From assembly GCA_009993635.1 (NCBI GenBank), contig JAACTC010000007.1, forward strand, positions 62,001 to 126,000: 64,000 nucleotides of DNA, given 5' to 3'. A model generated the notes under the pieces. That model made no database searches, had not been told where the DNA came from, and worked only from the letters and a program-made list of their open reading frames with translations. Source of the stretch: Erythrobacter sp. Lineage in GTDB: Bacteria; Pseudomonadota; Alphaproteobacteria; Sphingomonadales; Sphingomonadaceae. Below are positions 1-8,810 of this stretch, one piece after another; the stretch's first letter is position 1; every line of letters begins with the position of its first letter. The translations under genes and the position numbers were made by a program.

Positions 1-2
1 TC

Positions 3-1034
3 GACCTGCCGTTCTACTGTTTCCACGATGTCGACGTGATGGCCGATGCCGAAACCATCGGCGATTTTCGCGCCAGCTTCGCCGAGGCGGTCGACCATCT
101 GGAAGAATTGCAGGGCCAGCATGGCCGCAGGCTGTTGTGGGGTACGGCGAACCTGTTCAGCCACCCGCGTTACATGGCAGGCGGCGCCACCAACCCCGAC
201 CCCGAAGTCTATGCCTGGGCCGCCAGCCAAGTGCGCGACTGCCTTGAAGCGACCCATCGGTTGGGCGGCCAGAACTACGTTCTGTGGGGCGGGCGCGAAG
301 GCTACGAGACGATCCTGAACACCGAGATCGGCACGGAGATGGACAATTTCGGCCGCTTCCTGAACCTTGTGGTCGACCACAAGCACCGCATCGGTTTCGA
401 TGGTGCGATCCTGATCGAACCCAAGCCGCACGAGCCGACCAAGCACCAATACGACTTCGATACGCAGAGCGTTTACGCCTTCCTGAAGCGGTACGGCCTG
501 GAGGACGAGGTCAAGGTCAACATTGAGGCCAACCATGCCACGCTGGCGGGCCACGCCTTCGAACACGAACTGGCGATGGCGCGCACGTTGGGCATTCTTG
601 GTTCGGTCGATGCCAACCGGGGCGACCCGCAGAACGGGTGGGATACCGATCAATTCCCCAATTCGGTCGAGGAATGGACGCTGGCGATGCTGGAATGGCT
701 GCGCGCGGGCGGCTTCACGACCGGCGGGTTCAATTTCGATGCCAAGGTCCGCCGCCAGTCGATCGATCCGCAAGATCTGATGCTGGGCCATATCGGCGGA
801 GTCGATACGATCGCGCGCGGCCTGCTGAATGCGGAAAAGCTGCTGTCCGATGGTAAGCTGGAGGCGTTTCGTGAGGAGCGTTATGCCGGCTGGCAGGACG
901 ATCTGGGCCAGATGATCCACGCGCCCGATACCAGCCTCGCCGACATCGCCGACCACGCGGTAAAGGCCGACCTGGCTCCCCAGCGCAAATCCGGCCGCCA
1001 GGAATGGTGCGAGAATATCGTCAACCGCGTTTGA
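3..1034 (+). CDS. xylA: Xylose isomerase, 5' end cut off by the window edge
   Basis: Isomerises D-xylose to D-xylulose (and D-glucose to D-fructose) in the cytoplasm. The frame is open from base 3, so the N-terminus (about 95 of the usual ~440 residues) lies outside; 343 residues are visible. Family landmarks appear in order: FHDVDV with the catalytic His/Asp pair at the very start, WGGREGYE, the metal-binding EPKP loop, [22 protein letters not shown] and GGFNFDAK near the C-terminus. It converges on the GH3 gene with a strong hairpin between them. Lying in a glycoside-degrading island, it probably processes sugars released by the neighbouring enzymes; that role is inference, the enzyme family is not in doubt. 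Confidence 0.96.
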   Translation, partial: DLPFYCFHDVDVMADAETIGDFRASFAEAVDHLEELQGQHGRRLLWGTANLFSHPRYMAGGATNPDPEVYAWAASQVRDCLEATHRLGGQNYVLWGGREGYETILNTEIGTEMDNFGRFLNLVVDHKHRIGFDGAILIEPKPHEPTKHQYDFDTQSVYAFLKRYGLEDEVKVNIEANHATLAGHAFEHELAMARTLGILGSVDANRGDPQNGWDTDQFPNSVEEWTLAMLEWLRAGGFTTGGFNFDAKVRRQSIDPQDLMLGHIGGVDTIARGLLNAEKLLSDGKLEAFREERYAGWQDDLGQMIHAPDTSLADIADHAVKADLAPQRKSGRQEWCENIVNRV

Positions 1035-1043
1035 AGGTTAGGT

Positions 1044-1072
1044 GCGGGAGCGGAGTTGCCCTCCGCTCCCGC
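1044..1072. terminator. 12-bp hairpin between convergent xylA and GH3 genes
   Basis: GCGGGAGCGGAG at 1044-1055 is perfectly complementary to 1061-1072, with a 5-base loop. It sits exactly between two convergent stop codons, so it could end both transcripts. There is no T-tract on either side, so it may act as a weak or factor-assisted terminator. Confidence 0.5.
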
Positions 1073-1088
1073 CATCATTCCGGTCCGA

Positions 1089-3476
1089 TCAGACGAGTGC
1101 GGACATCTCGATATCCAGCGCCAGCCCGCTCTCGTCCGCATTGCGGGCGATGCGGATGGTGCGCGTTCCATCGGGATAGTCCCAGCCGCCATCGGCTCCG
1201 CCCGACCATCGGGCGAAGCTGCGCGGCTTGAGCGCAATGGTGACCCGCCGACTTTCGCCCGGCTCCAACAAAACCTTGGCAAAGCCGACCAGCGCATGCT
1301 CGGGCTCGTCGCGGTAGGCCTGCACCACATCGTTTCCTGCGCGCTGACCCGTATTTGTGACCATGACGGACACGCCGCCAGCCTCCTGCCGGGGTTCTTC
1401 CCACCGGAAGCTCGTGTAGCCCTGCCCCGCACCCAGCGCATGGCGGGCGGTCTTGCCCGCGGCGCGGATGCCGCGATAGCCGATGAGCACGCCTTCCGAA
1501 TAGGCCAGCTTGCCGTCGGCATCGGGTTGCAGGTGGAAGGCGGGATAATCCGCCTCTTCCCGCGCGATCGAGACCGGCAGGCGGCCGCCCGGCTCGATGT
1601 CTCCGGCCAGCACGGCAGCGATGGCATCGGCAAAACCTTCGCCGGGATACCATGCCGCAAGGTGCGCGGCGGCATGGTCTTCCCACGCGACATCATAGGC
1701 ATGGCCGACATTGGCGATCACCACGGTGCGCGGATTGGCGGCACACACGCGCTCGATCAGTTCGAGCTGCAATTCTGGCAGCAGCGTGTCCGGCCGGTCC
1801 TTGCTTTCCACTGAACTGTCAGAAGTCTCACCCACGAACAGCAGCACGGTATCCGCCTCTGCCGCGACCCGTTCCGCTTCGCGCAGCAGGTCTTCGGCGC
1901 TGCCCGGCTCGCGGATACCGTACCACAGCCCGTGTACGCGCGCGGCCTCGAACGGGAATTCCACGACCACTTCGATGCTTTGGCCTGCATCGAGCGTGAT
2001 CGCGGCGCTTTCGCTGTCGCCCGATTTCAGCACGCCCATCGTGTCGCCCGGCGGCGTGCTGTGGGTGGTGACGATCTCCTCGCCATCCACCAGCATCCGC
2101 GCCTTGCCCGTCGCCCCGAGGTGGAAGCGATACTCACCCGCATTCGCGGCACGATAGCGGCCCGACGCGCGGATCGAGCCGCCATTAGCGAAATCGGCCT
2201 GGTCGTGCATTCCGGTGAACCAGACCAGCGAATTGGTATCGCGCGTCTCGCGCGTCATCGGCTCGCCCGAGCAATCGGTGGAGGCGAAATATTCAAGCGT
2301 CATGCCGGAGCTTGCCCCATCGCCGATGTCCTTCGCGGGCGCGACTGCCATGAACGGCAGGCGCGGTGCCGGATCGACGCCGGGGGCGAACAGCACCTTG
2401 GCGCAGCCCTCGTACCGCTGGCGCACGCTTTGCTCAGGCGTCGGCAGATCGGGCCGGACGGAAATCTTGGCAAAAGTGCCGCCCTGGAAACAGGGCGCGG
2501 CCGCGTTGGGGCCGATGATCGCGACGGTACCGGCTTTCTCCGGCGCGAGCGGTAGAATATCGCCCTCGTTCTTGAGCAGCACGAAGCCCGCCGCAGCCGC
2601 CTCCGCCAGCAGGGCGCGGGCCTCCTCGTCGGTGTATGGTTTGCTCTTCGCGCCGGTCGCATCCTGCGCCAGTTTTCCAACGCGGCTGGCCGCATCGCGC
2701 ACGCGCGACAAATCGACTTCTCCGGCCGAGACCGCTTCTGCGGATTTCGGCCCGAGGAAGCGGAACGGACCCGGCATTTCCAGATCCAGCCCGGCGTTCA
2801 GCGTAGGCGCGGTTGAGTGCGTGCCGAACCAGTCGGACATGATGGCTCCAGTGAAGCCCCATTCGTCCTTCACGATCTCGGTCAGCACATGGTGCTGCTC
2901 AGCGCAATAGTTGCCGTTCACCCGGTTATAGGCGGCGAGAATTCCGGCGCAGCCTGCATCGACAGCATGTTCGAACGGCAGCAGATACACTTCGCGCAAG
3001 GTGCGCTCGTCAACCTGCACATCCACCGTGTCGCGCGCGGTTTCGCTGTCGTTGCAGACCAGGTGCTTCACCACAGAAGCAGTGCCGGTGGATTGCAGCC
3101 CGGTGATCCAGCAACCGCCGAGGATACCCGTCAGCAGCGGGTCTTCGGAAAAATATTCGAAGGCCCTGCCCGCCAGCGGGCTGCGGGCGAGATTGACATT
3201 GGGGGCCAGCACCGCGTCGACGCCGCGTTCGACCGCCTCCTGCCCCACCAGCGCGCCGATGCGCTGCACCAGGTCGCGATCCCAGCTGGCCCCCAGCGCC
3301 GTGGCGCAGGGGCTCAGCCGGGCGATATCGCGTTCGTCCACCTTGCCGCTGGCGATGCCCATCGGGCCATCGCTCATCGTGAAGGCGGCGATCCCCGCTT
3401 CGGGGACCGCCACGCTTGCCCACATCGCCGCGCCCGCAGTGAGCGCGGCGGCATCTTCCAGCTTCAAGTCAGACAT
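1089..3476 (-). CDS. Glycoside hydrolase family 3 beta-glucosidase with PA14 insert
   Basis: Retaining exo-glycosidase removing terminal beta-linked sugars. It is 795 residues from the ATG at 3476 (MSDLKLED); upstream in-frame sequence is a shadow of the previous gene. The N-terminal TIM barrel carries KHLVCNDSE (about 137-145) and MSDWFGTH with the presumed nucleophile Asp215. The alpha/beta sandwich follows; a PA14-like insert spans roughly 390-540 (DCSGEPM, ...AGEYRFHLGATGKARMLVDG), and a fibronectin-III-like C-terminal domain includes AGNDVVQAYRD. No signal peptide is seen, so it is probably cytoplasmic. It starts 7 nt after the DUF6379 gene and is the last gene of a three-gene operon. 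Substrate is unknown; O-linked sugars on an aromatic glycoside fit the context. Confidence 0.93.
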   Translation of the reverse strand: MSDLKLEDAAALTAGAAMWASVAVPEAGIAAFTMSDGPMGIASGKVDERDIARLSPCATALGASWDRDLVQRIGALVGQEAVERGVDAVLAPNVNLARSPLAGRAFEYFSEDPLLTGILGGCWITGLQSTGTASVVKHLVCNDSETARDTVDVQVDERTLREVYLLPFEHAVDAGCAGILAAYNRVNGNYCAEQHHVLTEIVKDEWGFTGAIMSDWFGTHSTAPTLNAGLDLEMPGPFRFLGPKSAEAVSAGEVDLSRVRDAASRVGKLAQDATGAKSKPYTDEEARALLAEAAAAGFVLLKNEGDILPLAPEKAGTVAIIGPNAAAPCFQGGTFAKISVRPDLPTPEQSVRQRYEGCAKVLFAPGVDPAPRLPFMAVAPAKDIGDGASSGMTLEYFASTDCSGEPMTRETRDTNSLVWFTGMHDQADFANGGSIRASGRYRAANAGEYRFHLGATGKARMLVDGEEIVTTHSTPPGDTMGVLKSGDSESAAITLDAGQSIEVVVEFPFEAARVHGLWYGIREPGSAEDLLREAERVAAEADTVLLFVGETSDSSVESKDRPDTLLPELQLELIERVCAANPRTVVIANVGHAYDVAWEDHAAAHLAAWYPGEGFADAIAAVLAGDIEPGGRLPVSIAREEADYPAFHLQPDADGKLAYSEGVLIGYRGIRAAGKTARHALGAGQGYTSFRWEEPRQEAGGVSVMVTNTGQRAGNDVVQAYRDEPEHALVGFAKVLLEPGESRRVTIALKPRSFARWSGGADGGWDYPDGTRTIRIARNADESGLALDIEMSALV

Positions 3477-3483
3477 GGGCGGG

Positions 3484-3876
3484 TCAGGCGGCCAGCGCCA
3501 GGCTCTTGGTGTCCGAAGTCGTCGGCACGAACGGCAGATACGACACGCGCATCCGCACGCCGAATTCCACTTTGTGCTCGCCCGGGCCGAAGCCGCCATC
3601 CTTCAGTGCGATGATGGTGGCCTTCTCGCCGAAGTTCCAGCGGTCGTCATAGACCGTTTCCATCTCGTCGAGCGTGTAGGTGTTGCCGTGCACATGGAAG
3701 CGTACGTCTTCGCGCGGGACCTTGTTACCGTCGATGGAGACGAGGATATCCTCCACCATCGAAAGGCCGAGGCCGCGATAATAAGGCAGGCGACCCAGGA
3801 ACTTAACGCCCTTGGTCTCGCCGTTTTCTTCGTACGCTTCGAGGCTGCCCTCGACGATCATCTTGTTGTCCATCAT
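3484..3876 (-). CDS. C-glycoside deglycosidase beta-subunit-like protein (DUF6379)
   Basis: 130 residues, matching the small beta-sandwich partner of two-component C-glycoside deglycosidases (DfgB, DgpB, CarC type; family DUF6379). Recognisable pieces are GVKFLGRLPYYRGLGLSMVE, a HVHGNTYTLDEM stretch, RWNFGEKA and GPGEHKVEFGV. In characterised systems this subunit packs on the TIM-barrel subunit and completes the active site that breaks the sugar-aglycone C-C bond of a 3-keto C-glycoside. It lies 14 nt downstream of the TIM-barrel gene and 7 nt upstream of the GH3 gene, as expected for a translated complex. Two consecutive ATGs (3876, 3873) are possible starts; an AAAGGAA motif precedes the first. 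Assignment rests on family recognition and pairing, not on a search. Confidence 0.78.
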   Translation of the reverse strand: MMDNKMIVEGSLEAYEENGETKGVKFLGRLPYYRGLGLSMVEDILVSIDGNKVPREDVRFHVHGNTYTLDEMETVYDDRWNFGEKATIIALKDGGFGPGEHKVEFGVRMRVSYLPFVPTTSDTKSLALAA

Positions 3877-3890
3877 GGTCGGGGTTCCTT

Positions 3891-4901
3891 TCAGGCGGCT
3901 GCCTTGAGTGCGGGAGTCTCGCTTTCGCCGAGAAGACGGGCCAGCATGACCTGCTGGCGACGCACCTGCTCGACACTGTCGGGCTCCTCGGCGTCCTCGA
4001 TCCAGCGATTGCCTTCGTATTCCGAGCAGATGTAGCCGTCATAGCCACCCTGCTGCAGCACCTTCACGATCTCGTCGTAAGGGATCGAAGGCTCCACGCA
4101 GTCTTCGTTCATCTGGTAGAACTTGCCGTGGATGTTGTGGATGCGCGGCATGTAATCCAGCATCCGCTTGGGCTCGAACGCCGCATTGTGGCGCAGCGTT
4201 TCGGCCATCGCGATGGCCGGGCCTTCGCCGCCCATCTCGCGCACGTTCAGGATGACGTATTCGGACAGGACCCGGTCCTCGTAAGCCTTCTCGATATAAT
4301 CCGCGATGTTCTGCGGCACGCCGATGCGCAGGAACTTTTCCTTCCACACCGGCGGGAAGGCATGGAGGAACATGCCCATGTCGGGCAGGAAGCCGAGCGC
4401 GTCGGAGCCGGATTTCTCGAACGCTTCCGCATGGCGCACGATCCACGGGTGATCGAAATGCAGCGGAGCGTGCACTTCGATCAGGATCTTGATGCCCTTC
4501 TCTTCTGCATAGGGCGCCGCATCGACCAGCACCTGCGGTTCGATCGAAACGAGCGCGCGGATGAATTTCATGCCCAGGCGCGCGCCGAAATCGATATCGC
4601 GCTTCACGCTGGCGACCTGTTCGTCATGCGGCATCATGCGGCCCTTGTACCGCTTGTAATCCAGCATGAAGTCATGGCTGACCGGCGTGCAGTCGTACTT
4701 GTCGATCAGCTTGTGCCAGTTTTCGATGGCGGCTTCGTCCACCGCATATTCGGGCCAGCCCCAGAAGGTCTGCTCCCCGATGACCTCAATCCCGTTCGCG
4801 CCCAGTTCGGCGGATACGCGGATGCAGTCTTCCAGGCTCATTTTCTCCTGAAAAGTCTCGTTCTGATAGGAATAGAGGCTCACGCCCCGCTTGATAGCCA
4901 T
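3891..4901 (-). CDS. TIM-barrel C-glycoside deglycosidase alpha-subunit-like protein (sugar isomerase/epimerase fold)
   Basis: 336-residue AP-endonuclease-2/sugar isomerase-epimerase barrel. The N-terminus (RGVSLYSYQ, MSLEDCIR, GIEVIGEQ) and the DYKRYKGR segment resemble alpha subunits of C-glycoside deglycosidases (DfgA, DgpC, CarB type). Probable divalent-metal ligands are Glu142 (IEVHAPLH), Asp174 (PDMGMFLH), His255 or His258 (HNIHG) and Glu294 (ICSEYEG). The ATG at 4901 has a GGAGGATGATCG ribosome site. It is first in an operon with the DUF6379 partner and a GH3 enzyme. The oxidoreductase that makes the 3-keto substrate in known systems is not in this window. An ordinary ketose/inositol isomerase is the alternative, but the DUF6379 neighbour argues for deglycosidase. 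Confidence 0.78.
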   Translation of the reverse strand: MAIKRGVSLYSYQNETFQEKMSLEDCIRVSAELGANGIEVIGEQTFWGWPEYAVDEAAIENWHKLIDKYDCTPVSHDFMLDYKRYKGRMMPHDEQVASVKRDIDFGARLGMKFIRALVSIEPQVLVDAAPYAEEKGIKILIEVHAPLHFDHPWIVRHAEAFEKSGSDALGFLPDMGMFLHAFPPVWKEKFLRIGVPQNIADYIEKAYEDRVLSEYVILNVREMGGEGPAIAMAETLRHNAAFEPKRMLDYMPRIHNIHGKFYQMNEDCVEPSIPYDEIVKVLQQGGYDGYICSEYEGNRWIEDAEEPDSVEQVRRQQVMLARLLGESETPALKAAA

Positions 4902-4984
4902 CGATCATCCTCCAAGCGCGGCTGCCAAGACGCCGGCCATTTTCTTGTTGTTTCGGGGTTTGGCGGCTTGCGCATACCCCGGAC

Positions 4985-5009
4985 TCAAATTAGAACTGTG
5001 ATTCTATAT
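4985..5009. promoter_or_regulatory. Candidate TetR-family operator between deglycosidase operon and doxX-like gene
   Basis: TAGAA-CTGTGA-TTCTA (4991-5006) is a perfect inverted repeat in the AT-rich gap between two divergent operons. The 11-base string TCAAATTAGAA (4985-4995) recurs identically at 15126-15136, upstream of the tetR gene, also followed by TTCT after six bases. That shared extended match is the main evidence that one repressor binds both sites. Confidence 0.6.
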
Positions 5010-5065
5010 ATAAAAAAGGCGGGGTCAAGCCCTTCGGGGGCTGTCTCGCAACAGGGGAGATTTAC

Positions 5066-5500
5066 ATGAACGGCACCACTGGAAATTCGCGCGCACGGTC
5101 CATCCTGATTGTTGTGCTTCTGTGCATTCTGGTAGTGCCTATCGGCGCGTTTTCGCTGTTCGTCGGCTGGAACAAGGCCTTCGCCCCCTTGGAAATCCTG
5201 GCCGAACATTCGGCGTGGACCATCCACCTGCCGGTGATCGTCGGGCGCGCCATCGGCATTCTCGAACTGATCGCCGCCACGGCGCTGTTTGCCGCGCTTG
5301 CCGTGCCGCGGCTGGCCCGCATCGGCATGTATGCGGCCATCTGGATCACGCTCAACAACGTGGTCGCCGCCATCGTCCATATCATTTTCGCGGAATGGCA
5401 CACCCTTCCGCAAAGCGCCGTCGTGATCACGCTTTGCGTGATCATGGTCCTGCTGTTCGCCTCTCGGGCGCGCGGCCTAAAACAAAAGGGAGATATTTAA
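5066..5500 (+). CDS. DoxX-like integral membrane protein
   Basis: 144 residues with four hydrophobic segments (about 13-33, 52-75, 81-105, 116-132), the usual layout of small DoxX/DUF4345-type membrane proteins. Role unknown; DoxX relatives are sometimes linked to redox or quinone chemistry. The ATG has an AGGGGAG ribosome site. Its stop overlaps the next start (TAATG), so it is translationally coupled to the secreted NTF2-like protein, and both are transcribed away from the deglycosidase operon across the shared operator. That suggests a membrane/periplasm function in the same pathway, but no specific reaction can be assigned. Confidence 0.7.
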   Translation: MNGTTGNSRARSILIVVLLCILVVPIGAFSLFVGWNKAFAPLEILAEHSAWTIHLPVIVGRAIGILELIAATALFAALAVPRLARIGMYAAIWITLNNVVAAIVHIIFAEWHTLPQSAVVITLCVIMVLLFASRARGLKQKGDI

Positions 5501-6339
5501 TGAGAGGATCGAAAATCGCCTGGGGCCTTGCGGCCGGCCTGCTGACCAGCGGTGCGCTGGTCGCGCCGGCGCATGCGCAGACGGATGAAACGGTATCGCA
5601 GTTGGCCCAGCAGGTCGCGCAGCTTCAGAAACAGTCGGACGCCGCGCGCGACCGCCAGCAGGTGGAAAACCTATTCTCGCGCTACATGTACCTGCACAAC
5701 GCGTTCGAGGACGAGCAGATCATTCCGCTGTGGGCCGCAGAAGGCACCGAGGGGATGAGCGCCCAATATTCGAACCTCGGCAAATACACCCAGTACGAAA
5801 AGATCATGGAGTACCATCGCGGCCGCCCCTCGCCCATCGGCAAGCTGCTGTTCCACTACATCACCACGCCGGTGATCGAGGTCGCGGGTGACGGCAAGAC
5901 CGCCAAGGGCCTGTGGATCGTCAACGGGCTCGAAAGCGGTCTGACCGCGCCTGAACACGCCGCCAACATGCCCGACTGGATGTTCGAACCCAATGTGGAG
6001 GTCGATGGCAAGAAGGTGTGGATGCACAATGTGTATCTCAAATACGGCATCGATTTCATCAAGCAGGACGGCGAATGGAAGATCTGGCACTTCCACTGCT
6101 TCGAAGTGGCGCGTGCGCCCTATTCGATGGGCTGGATTCCCTTCGCCGCCGCCGCGCAGGACGACAGCTTCAATTTCGACCTGATGTATGTCGGCGACGA
6201 TGGCGCCCCTGTGTTCATGCCGGAAACCGATGAACCCGCGACGGTGCTGAATAACACCTACCGCACCGATACCGCGCAGCACCTGGAAGCGCGCATTCCA
6301 GAGCCGTACAACACGTTCTCGGAAACGTTCTCGTACTGA
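5500..6339 (+). CDS. Secreted NTF2/SnoaL-like protein
   Basis: 279 residues. A signal peptide is clear (hydrophobic AWGLAAGLLTSGALV ending AHA|QT, about residue 27). A short coiled-coil follows (VSQLAQQVAQLQKQ), then a SnoaL/NTF2-like alpha+beta domain starting at QVENLFSRYMYLHN. Homologous folds include polyketide cyclases, dehydratases and limonene-epoxide hydrolases, so this may be an exported enzyme acting on an aromatic or cyclic substrate; no catalytic residues can be assigned with confidence. The start at 5500 overlaps the doxX-like stop by one base; the longer open frame upstream is a shadow. A strong terminator follows the stop. Confidence 0.8.
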   Translation: MRGSKIAWGLAAGLLTSGALVAPAHAQTDETVSQLAQQVAQLQKQSDAARDRQQVENLFSRYMYLHNAFEDEQIIPLWAAEGTEGMSAQYSNLGKYTQYEKIMEYHRGRPSPIGKLLFHYITTPVIEVAGDGKTAKGLWIVNGLESGLTAPEHAANMPDWMFEPNVEVDGKKVWMHNVYLKYGIDFIKQDGEWKIWHFHCFEVARAPYSMGWIPFAAAAQDDSFNFDLMYVGDDGAPVFMPETDEPATVLNNTYRTDTAQHLEARIPEPYNTFSETFSY

Positions 6340-6362
6340 AGCGAGAGAGCCGGACACACGAA

Positions 6363-6391
6363 GGGGGGCGCTGACTGGCGCCCCCCTTTTT
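6363..6391. terminator. Strong intrinsic terminator
   Basis: GGGGGGCGC (6363-6371), loop TGACTG, GCGCCCCCC (6378-6386) and a run of five T. It lies between the convergent NTF2-like and ThuA genes and ends the rightward transcript. Confidence 0.85.
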
Positions 6392-6408
6392 GCCGTCCGC
6401 CGGAAAAT

Positions 6409-7410
6409 TCAGTCCTGCGTGCGGTACTGTTCGGGAATGTCGTAACCCGCTGCCTTGTCGTAAGGCGGAATCGTTACCTTCCCCGTGGCGGCCCATTCGG
6501 TGCCGCGGGTGATCAGCGTACGGACACCGTCGAACATCAGGGTGTCGGGGCCGTGGCCCAGCGTGAACGAGAACACGCGGCCGGCACCGTAATCCTGCAC
6601 CCACACCAGCGGATGATCTTCGTTGATCCCGCCCATCTGCTCGAGCTTTTCGGCCGTGTAGGCCGCCGGATCATACTTGGGGCCGGTCAGTTCGGGTGCG
6701 TAGTTCGCGGCGTCGTCGTACCCGGTCGCCAGCACCGTCACGTCCGCGCCGGGGGCGAAGCTCATGTTGGTGTACATGTCTTCCATGAAGGTCCACACAT
6801 AGGGACGCAGTCCGTCGGTAACCGGGTGGCCTGCATCCAGAACCTTGACCCGGAAAGCATCGGGCGGGGACCGGCGGCTCTGCCCCGGCACCATAGTCGC
6901 GCCCAGCAGGCGCCGGTACGCGGGAATGTCGTACCCCCATGTGAAACTGGAATGGAAGGCGACCAGCCCGCCGCCCTGCTCCACGTAATCGTACAGCGCC
7001 TGGAATGCCTCGTCCGACCACAATTTCTGCTCCGGATCGCCGTAGTTCCAGCGGCTGGCATAGTTCAGCAGGACGACGTCGTATTTCTTCAGCATCTCCA
7101 GCGTGCCGAACTCGAAATCCTCCGTCACGCGCACATCGAAAAGGCCCGTGTCCTTTAGATGCGTACGCAACCGGTTGTTCACGCCGGTCCAGTCATGTTC
7201 GTAGCTGTTCTCGCCCGAGATTATCAGCACCTTAAGCAGCTCTTCGCGCGGGACCACGGGCGTCACCACGCGCTGGACGGTCTCGGGCGGCGCATAGGGC
7301 ACCGCATCGACGGTGGTGGGAATATCGGCAATCGGCGCGGTCTGCGCTGCTGCCTGGCTCGCCAGCAAAACTGCGGACAGGCCAAAAGCGATCGTACGGG
7401 TCCGTTTCAT
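6409..7410 (-). CDS. Exported ThuA-domain protein
   Basis: 333 residues with a signal peptide (MKRTRT... ending AQAAAQ at about 24) and a ThuA/class-I glutamine-amidotransferase-like domain from about 55 to 300. Seen in it are LIISGENSYEHDWTGV, NYASRWNYGD, GGGLVAFHSSF, HPVTDGL and VQDYGAGRVFSFTLGHG. ThuA was first described in trehalose utilisation and is common in sugar-catabolic loci as a predicted trehalose or glycan-acting protein; the reaction here is unknown. It is the last gene of the TonB-sulfatase-isomerase-symporter operon; its ATG overlaps the symporter stop (ATGA). Export suggests action on imported oligosaccharide or glycoside in the periplasm. Confidence 0.85.
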   Translation of the reverse strand: MKRTRTIAFGLSAVLLASQAAAQTAPIADIPTTVDAVPYAPPETVQRVVTPVVPREELLKVLIISGENSYEHDWTGVNNRLRTHLKDTGLFDVRVTEDFEFGTLEMLKKYDVVLLNYASRWNYGDPEQKLWSDEAFQALYDYVEQGGGLVAFHSSFTWGYDIPAYRRLLGATMVPGQSRRSPPDAFRVKVLDAGHPVTDGLRPYVWTFMEDMYTNMSFAPGADVTVLATGYDDAANYAPELTGPKYDPAAYTAEKLEQMGGINEDHPLVWVQDYGAGRVFSFTLGHGPDTLMFDGVRTLITRGTEWAATGKVTIPPYDKAAGYDIPEQYRTQD

Positions 7411-8810
7411 TGCATCTCCCCCTCGCCCGGGTCGTTCCATGCCGTTCTGGCAGCCGGGCTTTGCAGTCGGTTCCGGTCCATCGGCCAGAACAGGATCACC
7501 ACCGCCTGCAGCACGAGCAGCGCGGCAGGCACGGCGTAATAGGCCATCCGGATATCGGCGCGTGAGGCGTCCGTGACGTTGGCCGGATCATAGGCAGCGA
7601 AGGCGAGGACGTAGGCCGCCGCCGCGCTGCCGATGGCCATGCCGACCTTGGTCGACACGCTGATCCCGGACGAGAGCAGGCCCTCGTACCGCACCCCGTG
7701 CTTCGACTGGTGATAGTCCACCGATTCCGCCGCCATCGTGAAAATCGCGGTGATGGTCACGGATGTCGCGACCGAAAACAGGAAATAGGGCAGCAGCAGG
7801 GGCGGCACGCCGATCCCTGCGATCTGCCAGTCCGGCGCGCCGTCGATCATCGCCATCCCTGCGAACAGCGCCAGCGAAATCGCGATGCTGCCCACGCAGC
7901 CGGCCCGCAGACCGGTGCGCGACAGGATCGGCGGCGCGATGAACGCCGCGATCAGCAGACCGCCGGAGACCATCGGCAGCATTACCGGGATCAGCCAGGG
8001 CTTTCCAATCACGTCCTTCGCAAAGAAGATTGTCAGCCCCAGCATCGCGCCGAAGCGCACGAAATACAGCAGGCAGAAACCGAAACACACCAGCCAGGCA
8101 CGGTTGCGGACCATCTGGCCGACGGCAGGCAGCACCCTGAACGAAGGGGATGCGTCGTCTTCGAACCGTTCGCGGCAATTCCTGAACAGCAGGAACACCG
8201 CGATCATCGAAATCGCGGCAAAGGCCAGCGTGGTATAGGTGAACCCGCGCTGGGTATCCCCCGCCCCCAGCCACGCGACCAGCGGCATCGTCGCCGCCGT
8301 TCCCAGGATGACGGATACCGATGTACCCACCGACCGCGCACCGCCCAGTTTCAGCCGTTCCTTGGTGTCGAGCGTCATCATCGGCATCAGCGCAGTATAG
8401 GGGATGGACCCCACGCTCATCAGGATGCCCAGCAGCTTGAACGTGATGAAGGCATAGGCCAGCTGCACGCCCTGCGCAGCGTCCGGCACGTGGAACACCG
8501 CGATGAAGATGAGCGCGTAGGGAACCGCAGTGAACAGGAAGTAGGGCCGCGTCCTGCCCCACCGTGTACGCGTCTTGTCGACCGCGATGCCGACCAGCGG
8601 GTCGATCACCGCATCCAGCAGCCGGGCCACCAGGAATATGGTGCCCACCGCTTCGGCCGGCAGCCGGACGACATCGGTATAGTAGAACAGCAGGAACGCG
8701 CCCGCCACGTTGTAGGCAAGGCTATACCCCAGGTCGCCGCTGCCATAGCTGAAGCGTTCGAGGAAACTCAGCCTGCGGCCCTGTGCAGCGCCCTCAGACA
8801 CCGAGCGCAT
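7407..8810 (-). CDS. GPH-family glycoside/sugar:cation symporter (MFS)
   Basis: 467 residues, about 12 membrane segments. The stretch RLLDAVIDPLVGIAVDKT followed by RTRWGRTRPYFLF is the signature of the glycoside-pentoside-hexuronide (MelB-like) symporters, which bring sugars or glycosides across the inner membrane with H+ or Na+. The start at 8810 (MRSVSEG) is chosen because the upstream frame is inside the isomerase gene; it still overlaps that gene by 17 nt. With the TonB receptor of the same operon it gives a complete outer-to-inner membrane uptake route. Confidence 0.9.
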   Translation of the reverse strand: MRSVSEGAAQGRRLSFLERFSYGSGDLGYSLAYNVAGAFLLFYYTDVVRLPAEAVGTIFLVARLLDAVIDPLVGIAVDKTRTRWGRTRPYFLFTAVPYALIFIAVFHVPDAAQGVQLAYAFITFKLLGILMSVGSIPYTALMPMMTLDTKERLKLGGARSVGTSVSVILGTAATMPLVAWLGAGDTQRGFTYTTLAFAAISMIAVFLLFRNCRERFEDDASPSFRVLPAVGQMVRNRAWLVCFGFCLLYFVRFGAMLGLTIFFAKDVIGKPWLIPVMLPMVSGGLLIAAFIAPPILSRTGLRAGCVGSIAISLALFAGMAMIDGAPDWQIAGIGVPPLLLPYFLFSVATSVTITAIFTMAAESVDYHQSKHGVRYEGLLSSGISVSTKVGMAIGSAAAAYVLAFAAYDPANVTDASRADIRMAYYAVPAALLVLQAVVILFWPMDRNRLQSPAARTAWNDPGEGEMQ

